Under the pieces are notes generated by a model that saw only the letters and a program-made list of their open reading frames with translations, was not told where the DNA came from and searched no databases. From Clostridia bacterium (GTDB lineage: Bacteria; Bacillota; Clostridia; Oscillospirales; Acutalibacteraceae): a stretch of 49,468 nucleotides of DNA. The translations under genes and the position numbers were made by a program. This document shows, in pieces, positions 41,286 through 49,468 of this stretch; within the stretch, counting starts at the first letter, position 1, and the number at the start of each line of letters is the position of its first letter. Location of the stretch: contig JAFTZU010000082.1 in the NCBI GenBank assembly GCA_017461005.1, forward strand, positions 1 to 49,468, in the 5' to 3' direction.

Positions 41286-42878
41286 ATGAGTCTGAAATCT
41301 TCCGAAAAAATCGATACCAATCTCTATGAGCTCGTCATCGACGTAGACGGCGAGACCTGGAACAAAGCCATCAACGAGGCGTTCCAGAAGCAGAGAAAGA
41401 ACATCACCATCCCGGGCTTCCGCAAAGGTAAGGCCACCCGCGGCATGGTCGAAAGATATTACGGCGAAGGCGTCTTCTACGAAGATGCGTTCGAGATCAT
41501 CTACCCCGACGCTGTCGAAGCCGCTGTCAATGAAGCCGGCATCGAGATCGTCGACAACCCCTTCGACGTCGACTTCAAAGAAGTCGGCAAGGACGGCCTG
41601 ACCTTCTCCCTGAAGGCCACAGTCAAGCCCGAAGTCGAGATCGGCGACTACAAGTCCCTTGAGCTGAAGAAGCCCATCGCCGAAGTCACCGATGAAGACG
41701 TCGCTGCCGAACTCGCTACCCAGCAGGAGCGCGGTGCCCGTTTCGTCGAGGTCGACCGTGAAGCCAAGCTCGACGACCTCACTGTCATCGACTTCGAAGG
41801 CTTCGTCGACGACGTCGCATTCGAAGGCGGCAAGGGCGAAGGCTACGAGCTGACCCTCGGCTCCGGCCAGTTCATCCCGGGCTTCGAAGACCAGATCGTC
41901 GGCCACAAAGTCGGCGAGGAATTCGACGTCAACGTCAAGTTCCCGGAGGACTATGTCGAAGAACTGGCAGCCAAGGACGCTGTCTTCAAAGTCAAACTGA
42001 ACGCCATCAAGGAGAAGCAGCTTCCGGAACTGGACGATGACTTCGCCATGGACGTTTCCGAATATGACACCCTCGATGAGTACAAAGAGCACATCAAAGA
42101 GGACCTCGCCAAGACCAAGGCCGACGCCGCCGACGCGGAAGTCGACTCTCAGATCTTCGAGAAACTCGCCGGTCTCATCAAAGCGGAGATCCCGGAAGTC
42201 ATGTTCGAGCATGAAGTCGACAACGCTGTCCAGGACTTCGGTTATCAGATCCAGGCTCAGGGCCTCGACCTTCAGACCTACCTTGCCTACACCGGCATGA
42301 CCGAAGAAGCCCTTCGCGACAGCTTCCGTGAGCGCGCCGAGAACCAGGTCAAGGTCCGCCTTGCCCTCGAGAAGATCGCCGAGCTCGAGAACTTCGACGT
42401 CACCGACGAAGATGTCGACGCACAGTACAACAAGCTTGCCGAGCAGTATGAGATGGACGTTGAGACCATCAAGAGCATCCTGCCGGCTGAGGATATCAAG
42501 AAAGACGTCTCCACCACGAAGGCCCTCGATGCGGTCAAGGCCACTGCCAAGATCACCGAGGTCGACGCCAACGAGCTCATCGCCGAGTCCGTAGCGGAGA
42601 AGGTCGAAGAGGCAGCGGAGAAGGCCGAAGAGAAGAAGCCGGCCAAGAAGACCACTGCGAAGAAGACCACCACCGCGAAGAAGACGACCGCGAAGAAGAC
42701 CACCACCAAGAAGGCCGACGACGCGGAGAAGAAACCGGCTGCGAAGAAGACCACCGCCAAGAAGACGACCGCGAAGAAGGCCGACGACGGTGAGAAGAAA
42801 CCGGCAGCCAAGAAGACCACTGCCAAGAAGACGACTGCGAAGAAGACCACCAAGAAAGCAGACGACAAGGCAGAATAA
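41286..42878 (+). CDS. tig: Trigger factor with a long Lys/Thr/Ala tail
   Basis: 530 residues, about 90 to 100 more than usual. The N-terminal ribosome-binding domain has the signature GFRKGKATRGMVERYYG (about 41-57). The PPIase domain (about 150-235) includes GSGQFIPGFEDQIVGHKVGEEF. The C-terminal chaperone arms extend to about 435. From about 440 the protein is a repeated Lys/Thr/Ala tail (KKTTAKKTT units broken by ADDAEKKPAAK), like histone H1. The tail is in frame and the stop is at its end. First gene of the tig-clpP-clpX cluster, the usual quality-control order. Confidence 0.95.
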   Translation: MSLKSSEKIDTNLYELVIDVDGETWNKAINEAFQKQRKNITIPGFRKGKATRGMVERYYGEGVFYEDAFEIIYPDAVEAAVNEAGIEIVDNPFDVDFKEVGKDGLTFSLKATVKPEVEIGDYKSLELKKPIAEVTDEDVAAELATQQERGARFVEVDREAKLDDLTVIDFEGFVDDVAFEGGKGEGYELTLGSGQFIPGFEDQIVGHKVGEEFDVNVKFPEDYVEELAAKDAVFKVKLNAIKEKQLPELDDDFAMDVSEYDTLDEYKEHIKEDLAKTKADAADAEVDSQIFEKLAGLIKAEIPEVMFEHEVDNAVQDFGYQIQAQGLDLQTYLAYTGMTEEALRDSFRERAENQVKVRLALEKIAELENFDVTDEDVDAQYNKLAEQYEMDVETIKSILPAEDIKKDVSTTKALDAVKATAKITEVDANELIAESVAEKVEEAAEKAEEKKPAKKTTAKKTTTAKKTTAKKTTTKKADDAEKKPAAKKTTAKKTTAKKADDGEKKPAAKKTTAKKTTAKKTTKKADDKAE

Positions 42879-42985
42879 AAACGCATCATAACAGATGACT
42901 GTACTCTTTTCATAAAACAAAATGAAAGACTTGGACAGGCGGCGGGGGAGACCTCGTCGCTTTCCGCAACCAGGGAGGTTTTGAA

Positions 42986-43570
42986 ATGCCTTTAGTACCT
43001 TATGTCATTGAACAGACCAGCCGCGGAGAGCGTCAGTACGACATTTTCTCGAGACTGCTCGACGACCGTATCATCGTCCTTTCCGATGAGGTCAACGACG
43101 CGACTGCCAGCCTGGTCGTCGCACAGCTCCTGTTCCTGGAAGGTCAGGACGCTGAAAAAGACATCCACCTTTACATCAACAGCCCCGGCGGTTCCGTCAC
43201 AGCCGGTATGGCGATCTACGACACCATGCAGTACATCAAATGTGATGTCTCGACCATCTGCATGGGCCTCGGTGCCAGCATGGGCGCGTTCCTGCTCGCG
43301 GCCGGCGCCAAGGGCAAGCGCTATGCGCTCCCGAACGCGGAGATCATGATCCACCAGCCCTCCGGCGGTGCCAGAGGACAGGCGACCGAGATCCAGATCG
43401 TCGCGGAGAACATCCTGCGCACGAGAGAACGTCTCAACCGCATCCTCGCCGAGAACACCGGCAAGCCGATCGAAGTCATCGCCCAGGACACTGAGCGCGA
43501 CAACTTCATGACGGCGGAAGAGGCCCTCGAATACGGCCTCATCGATAAAGTCCTCGACAAGAGAGACTAA
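42986..43570 (+). CDS. clpP: ATP-dependent Clp protease proteolytic subunit
   Basis: 194 residues, start after AGGGAGG. Serine protease of the ClpXP/ClpCP complexes. Catalytic Ser98 in [11 protein letters not shown], His123 in IMIHQP, and an Asp in [17 protein letters not shown]. The 107-bp gap from tig holds TTTCAT (42908-42913) and ATGAAA (42922-42927), an inverted repeat, and GCGGCG/CGTCGC; no clear promoter. Confidence 0.97.
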   Translation: MPLVPYVIEQTSRGERQYDIFSRLLDDRIIVLSDEVNDATASLVVAQLLFLEGQDAEKDIHLYINSPGGSVTAGMAIYDTMQYIKCDVSTICMGLGASMGAFLLAAGAKGKRYALPNAEIMIHQPSGGARGQATEIQIVAENILRTRERLNRILAENTGKPIEVIAQDTERDNFMTAEEALEYGLIDKVLDKRD

Positions 43571-43588
43571 ACACGGAGGGAACCTACA

Positions 43589-44914
43589 TTGGCCAGAAAC
43601 GACCAGATGAGACTTCGCTGCAGCTTCTGCGGGAAAACGCAGGACCAGGTCGACAAGCTCATTTCCGGTATGAATGACACGTTTATCTGCGACGAGTGCG
43701 TAGAGCTCTGTATGGAACTCGTCAACGATGATCTGGAACTGCGGGCCGCCCAGAAGCGCCAGCGGGCCCAGAAAAACGCCAAACCCCTGCCGAAACCGCA
43801 GGAGATCAAGGCGACCCTGGACGAATATGTCATCGGCCAGGACCGCGCGAAGATCACCCTGTCGGTCGCGGTCTACAACCACTACAAGCGCATCTTCTGC
43901 GGCGACCAGACGGACGTCGAACTCCAGAAGAGCAACGTCCTGCTCCTCGGTCCCACCGGTGTCGGTAAGACGATGCTGGCCCAGACCCTGGCCCGTACTC
44001 TGGACGTTCCCTTTGCAGTGGCCGACGCCACGACCCTGACGGAAGCGGGCTATGTCGGTGAAGATGTCGAGAACATCCTCCTCCGGCTCATCCAGGCGGC
44101 CGACTTCGACGTCGAACGCGCCGAGACCGGCATCATCTACATCGATGAGATCGACAAGATCGCCCGGAAGTCCGAAAACCCGTCCATCACCCGCGATGTC
44201 TCCGGCGAAGGTGTCCAGCAGGCACTGCTGAAGATCCTCGAAGGGACCGTTTCCAACGTACCGCCCCAGGGCGGCCGGAAACACCCCCAGCAGGAGTTCA
44301 TCCAGGTCGATACATCGAACATCCTCTTCATCTGCGGCGGTGCCTTCGACGGCATCGAGAAGATCGTGGAGAAACGCTCCGGCAACGGCGGCCTCGGCTT
44401 CGGTGCCGAGATCAAAGCGACGAAGGAACTGGAACTGACCGAAGCCATGCAGAACGTCATTCCCCAGGACCTCGTCAAGTATGGTCTCATCCCCGAGCTG
44501 GTCGGCCGTATCCCGGTCCTCACGACCCTCGATGACCTCGACGAAGATGCTCTCGTCCGCATCCTGAAGGAGCCGAAAAACTCCCTCGTCAAGCAGTACC
44601 AGGAACTGTTCCGCATGGACAATGTGGAACTCGAACTGGACGATGCCGCCCTGCGCGCCATCGCCAAGGAGACCCTCGAGAAGAAGACCGGCGCCCGCGG
44701 CCTGCGCGGCGTCATGGAACGTGTCCTGCAGCCTCTCATGTATGAGAGCCCCTCCGACTATCAGATCGAAAAGATCTCGATCACCGAAGACTACGTCCTC
44801 GGGAACTCGGAGCCGGTCCTCGTCCGCAATGAGACCAGAGAACAGCCGGCACCGCTCCTCGTGGCTCCGGCCTCTGCGCCGCAGAGACGCAACCGACGTG
44901 GGAACGTCAGTTAA
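43589..44914 (+). CDS. clpX: ATP-dependent Clp protease ATP-binding subunit ClpX
   Basis: 441 residues with a TTG start at 43589, after GGAGGG. N-terminal zinc finger CSFCGKT...CDECVELC, Walker A GPTGVGKT (about 121-128), pore loop GYVGED, Walker [10 protein letters not shown], and the ClpP-docking LGF loop in [11 protein letters not shown]. It unfolds substrates for ClpP. The tail after about 420 is short and Arg-rich. The gene follows clpP by 18 bp. Confidence 0.96.
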   Translation: MARNDQMRLRCSFCGKTQDQVDKLISGMNDTFICDECVELCMELVNDDLELRAAQKRQRAQKNAKPLPKPQEIKATLDEYVIGQDRAKITLSVAVYNHYKRIFCGDQTDVELQKSNVLLLGPTGVGKTMLAQTLARTLDVPFAVADATTLTEAGYVGEDVENILLRLIQAADFDVERAETGIIYIDEIDKIARKSENPSITRDVSGEGVQQALLKILEGTVSNVPPQGGRKHPQQEFIQVDTSNILFICGGAFDGIEKIVEKRSGNGGLGFGAEIKATKELELTEAMQNVIPQDLVKYGLIPELVGRIPVLTTLDDLDEDALVRILKEPKNSLVKQYQELFRMDNVELELDDAALRAIAKETLEKKTGARGLRGVMERVLQPLMYESPSDYQIEKISITEDYVLGNSEPVLVRNETREQPAPLLVAPASAPQRRNRRGNVS

Positions 44915-44922
44915 GACTGCAC

Positions 44923-44961
44923 GCGGGACTGCTCCTTCCCTGGAACAGTTCCGCTTTTTTT
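44923..44961 (+). terminator. Terminator between clpX and lon
   Basis: GCGGGACTG (44923-44931) pairs with CAGTTCCGC (44946-44954), one wobble, 14-base loop, then seven T. No good promoter lies between it and lon. Confidence 0.75.
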
Positions 44962-44995
44962 GACCAGAATATACGAACAGGTGGTGAACCCCTGA

Positions 44996-47337
<2,342 letters not shown>

Positions 47338-47341
<4 letters not shown>

Positions 47342-47928
47342 GATTTGACCAGGTGACCTACGAGGCCTCCTACGGCACCTTCCAGCAGCTTCCGAAGAGC
47401 ACGCTCCCGGAAGTCTGCTTCTCGGGCCGCTCCAATGTCGGGAAGTCCTCGCTGATCAACAAAATACTGAACCGCAAACAGCTGGCCCGCGTCAGCTCGC
47501 AGCCGGGGAAGACCATCACCATCAACTTTTACAAAGGGGACGGCATCAAACTGGTCGACCTCCCGGGCTACGGCTACGCCAAGGCGTCCAACGCCGAGAA
47601 AGACCGCTGGGGAAAGATGATCAACGGCTACTTCACGTCTGACCGGAACATCCCCCTGGTCGTCCAGCTCATCGACATGCGGCACAAACCCTCCAAAGAC
47701 GACCTGCAGATGCTGCAGTTCCTGATGGAGACGAACACCACGTTCATCGTCGCCCTGACGAAGAGCGACAAGTTGAACAAGACGCAGTACCGGGAAGCGC
47801 TCGCCGAGCGCTCCTCGGAGATCGCGCAGTACGGCGCCATTGCGATCATCCCGTTTTCCGCCAAGACCGGGGAAGGGGCGGAGACCATCCGCCAGTTCAT
47901 CGCCGACTCGGTCAAGTATGTTTCGTGA
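47338..47928 (+). CDS. engB: Ribosome biogenesis GTPase YsxC/EngB
   Basis: 196 residues, ATGA overlap with lon. G1 GRSNVGKSSLI (30-40), G3 DLPGYGYAK, G4 TKSDKL, G5-like SAKTGEG. It helps assemble the 50S subunit. Complete and typical in length. Confidence 0.97.
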
Positions 47929-47936
47929 TTTAACGC

Positions 47937-47965
47937 TTTACAACGTGATAAATAAATGTTAGAAT
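47937..47965 (+). promoter_or_regulatory. Promoter of the TrpR-like gene
   Basis: TTTACA (47937-47942), 17 bases, TAGAAT (47960-47965), 36 bases before the start codon. Confidence 0.6.
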
Positions 47966-48001
47966 GACATTTACTAAAAGGTTCACAGGAGGACGGGACC
48001 C

Positions 48002-48295
48002 ATGACGGAAAAATTAAAAGACGCCAACATGGATTTTTTATTCGATTCGATCCTGAAACTGGAGACCCGGGAAGAGTGCTACAAGTTCTTTGAGGACCTC
48101 TGTACCGTCAACGAACTCAAGTCCATCTCCCAGCGGGTCGTCGTCGCGAAAATGCTGACCGAAAAGAGAGTTTACAGTGACATCGTCGCCGCCACCGGCG
48201 CCTCGACGGCAACCATTTCCCGCGTCAACCGCTCCCTCAGCTACGGGGAAGGCGGCTATGACATCGTATTCGAACGCTTGCAGAAAGGTGAATGA
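48002..48295 (+). CDS. YerC/YecD-family TrpR-like regulator
   Basis: 97 residues, start after CAGGAGGACGG. Helix-turn-helix of the Trp-repressor type: LCTVNELKSISQRVVVAKML and YSDIVAATGASTATISRVNRSL. It is a DNA-binding protein without a known ligand pocket; in Firmicutes the YerC group has no firmly assigned target. It overlaps hslO by four bases, which suggests a shared transcript. Confidence 0.9.
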   Translation: MTEKLKDANMDFLFDSILKLETREECYKFFEDLCTVNELKSISQRVVVAKMLTEKRVYSDIVAATGASTATISRVNRSLSYGEGGYDIVFERLQKGE

Positions 48296-49185
48296 CAGTT
48301 CATCGTATGAGTAATCTTGTCCGTTGCATCGACCCTTCCGGACAGCTGACCTGCATGGCGGCCGACACGACCGCCATGGTACGGGAAGCCCGCAGGATCC
48401 ATCAGACATCCAATGTATGTACGGCGGCCCTCGGCCGTCTTCTGACCGCAGCCTCTTTCATGGGTATCACCCTGAAGGGGGCCGATCATTCTGTCACGCT
48501 GCGCATGGCGGGGGACGGCCCTGCCGGTTCCGTCATCGCGGTCTCTGACGCGAAGGGGAACACCCGCGGCTATGTCATGAACCCCGACGTCCGTGTCCCG
48601 AACAAGTCGGAGCGCAAGCTGGACGTGGGCGGCGCGGTCGGCCACAACGGCACCTTGTCCGTCATCAAGGACCTCGGACTCAAGGACCCCTATGTGGGCC
48701 AGGTCCCGCTGGTCTCCGGAGAAGTGGCGGAAGATGTCACGGGCTATTACGCGATCAGCGAACAGACCCCGACGGTCCTGTCCCTCGGCGTGCTCTGCAC
48801 CCCGGACACGGAGGAGGTCATCGTCGCCGGCGGATTCATCATACAGCTGCTGCCGACCGCAACGGAAGAGACCATCACGAAGGTGGAAGAGGGCCTCAAA
48901 GGACTGCCCGCCGTCACCACCATGCTGACCGACGGACTGACCCCGCTCGAGATCCTGCAGAGAGCCCTCCCGAACTTCGAACTCGAGGTCCTCGAGGAAG
49001 CCGACACCGGGTACGAATGCAACTGTTCGAGAGCCCGTGTGGAGAAAGCTCTCATCTCTCTCGGGACCGAAGAACTCGAGGATATGGCGAAGGACGAGAC
49101 CACGGAAGTGGGCTGTCAGTTCTGCGATAAAAAGTACATTTTCACTTCGGCGGAGCTGCGGAAACTTTCCAAAAAAAGTGGTTGA
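48292..49185 (+). CDS. hslO: Redox-regulated chaperone Hsp33
   Basis: 297 residues if it starts at the ATGA overlap (48292); the ATG at 48307 (MSNLVR) agrees better with other Hsp33 N-termini but is far from the AAAGGTG. The zinc switch is CNC (about 244) and CQFC (about 281), the CxC-CxxC set that senses oxidation. In the reduced state it is inactive; peroxide and heat unfold the linker and expose the chaperone. An oxygen-stress holdase fits an anaerobe. Confidence 0.95.
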   Translation: MTVHRMSNLVRCIDPSGQLTCMAADTTAMVREARRIHQTSNVCTAALGRLLTAASFMGITLKGADHSVTLRMAGDGPAGSVIAVSDAKGNTRGYVMNPDVRVPNKSERKLDVGGAVGHNGTLSVIKDLGLKDPYVGQVPLVSGEVAEDVTGYYAISEQTPTVLSLGVLCTPDTEEVIVAGGFIIQLLPTATEETITKVEEGLKGLPAVTTMLTDGLTPLEILQRALPNFELEVLEEADTGYECNCSRARVEKALISLGTEELEDMAKDETTEVGCQFCDKKYIFTSAELRKLSKKSG

Positions 49186-49210
49186 CATTGGGGGTCAAAT
49201 GCTTTATAGT
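49182..49210 (+). promoter_or_regulatory. tRNA array promoter
   Basis: Perfect TTGACA (49182-49187), 17 bases, TATAGT (49205-49210). The -35 box overlaps the hslO stop codon (49183-49185). Confidence 0.75.
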
Positions 49211-49269
49211 ATAAAGCGTCGTCGGAACAGGGAACGCACCACAGCGGAGTTTCGAAGGCCCAATTTTTT

Positions 49270-49345
49270 GGGAGTATAGCTCAGCTGGGAGAGCACTTGC
49301 CTTACAAGCAAGGGGTCACAGGTTCGAGCCCTGTTACTCCCACCA
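49270..49345 (+). tRNA. tRNA-Val (TAC)
   Basis: 76 nt including an encoded CCA. Acceptor GGGAGTA/TACTCCC, D-arm GCTC...GAGC, anticodon loop CTTACAA reading TAC, T-arm ACAGG-TTCGAGC-CCTGT, discriminator A. Confidence 0.98.
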
Positions 49346-49355
49346 TCAACAATAT

Positions 49356-49432
49356 GGCCCGGTAGTTCAGCTGGTTAGAACGCTAGCCTGTCACGCTAGA
49401 GGTCGACGGTTCGAGTCCGTTCCGGGTCGCCA
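49356..49432 (+). tRNA. tRNA-Asp (GTC)
   Basis: 77 nt including CCA. Acceptor GGCCCGG/CCGGGTC with one wobble, anticodon loop CTGTCAC reading GTC, T-arm GACGG-TTCGAGT-CCGTT, discriminator G. Confidence 0.98.
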
Positions 49433-49439
49433 TTATTGT

Positions 49440-49468
49440 GCCTTTGTAGCTCAGTTGGTAGAGCAGAG
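49440..49468 (+). tRNA. tRNA, 5' part only, identity not readable
   Basis: Acceptor GCCTTTG, TA, D-arm GCTCAGTTGGTAGAGC, then AGAG at the window end. The anticodon lies outside. The AGCAGAG start of the anticodon stem is usual in tRNA-Phe, but that is only a guess. Confidence 0.9.

Noticed and set aside
42620..42878. CRISPR-like repeats in the trigger-factor tail
   Set aside because: The repeats are in-frame codons for KKTTAKK with varied synonymous positions and no unique spacers.

Overview
The window looks like a chromosomal segment of a high-GC member of the Firmicutes class Clostridia, most plausibly an Oscillospirales/Ruminococcaceae-type gut bacterium. The reasons are the conserved rimP-nusA-rnpM-ylxQ-infB-rbfA-nrnA-truB-ribF-rpsO-pnp order, the McsA/McsB pair, an archaeal-type prolyl-tRNA synthetase, an energy-conserving Rnf complex, GTP-type PEP carboxykinase, Thr-rich surface proteins and codons strongly biased to C at the third position. 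The lineage is an inference from gene content, not a measured placement.

Layout. 1-1714: two consecutive genes ending in Thr/Ser-rich tails, the first cut by the window edge. 1799-2677 (minus): a Cys-anchored lipoprotein whose natural start is followed at once by a stop codon. 2856-4288: two tandem MgtC/SapB-like membrane proteins. 4353-6623 (minus): serC-serA for serine synthesis. 6897-12088 (minus): the complete rnfCDGEAB operon with a structured leader. 12406-13919: divergent mcsA-mcsB. 13976-14881 (minus): polyprenyl-phosphate glycosyltransferase. 15153-16931: pckG. 16932-17526: a gene-poor, AT-richer stretch. 17527-19324: acpP and proS. 19469-30068: the long transcription/translation/RNA-metabolism cluster from rimP to pnp. 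30251-33837: a radical SAM protein, its DUF2344-type partner and an unknown Lys-tailed protein. 34060-35109 (minus): trmB and a small membrane protein. 35299-41199: rplS, two signal peptidases I, rbgA, rnhB, yraN, thrC and a metallophosphoesterase. 41286-49185: protein quality control (tig, clpP, clpX, lon, engB, a TrpR-like regulator and hslO). 49270-end: a tRNA array (Val, Asp, one truncated).

How it works together. Most genes are housekeeping: ribosome assembly and translation (rimP, infB, rbfA, truB, rpsO, rplS, rbgA, engB, proS, trmB), RNA turnover (pnp, nrnA, rnpM, rnhB), proteostasis (tig, clpXP, lon, mcsAB, hslO), secretion (two lepB) and central/energy metabolism (rnf, pckG, serAC, thrC). 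I found no CRISPR array, prophage, transposase or obvious defence island.

The most interesting signals are in the non-coding parts and in protein tails: a nested, about 108-nt predicted RNA fold between rpsO and pnp; two diverged copies of a GC-rich intergenic element near 30.2 kb and 34.0 kb; a nonsense codon directly after the start of the lipoprotein gene; a perfect palindrome across the presumed pckG transcription start; and a histone-H1-like Lys/Thr/Ala tail on trigger factor.
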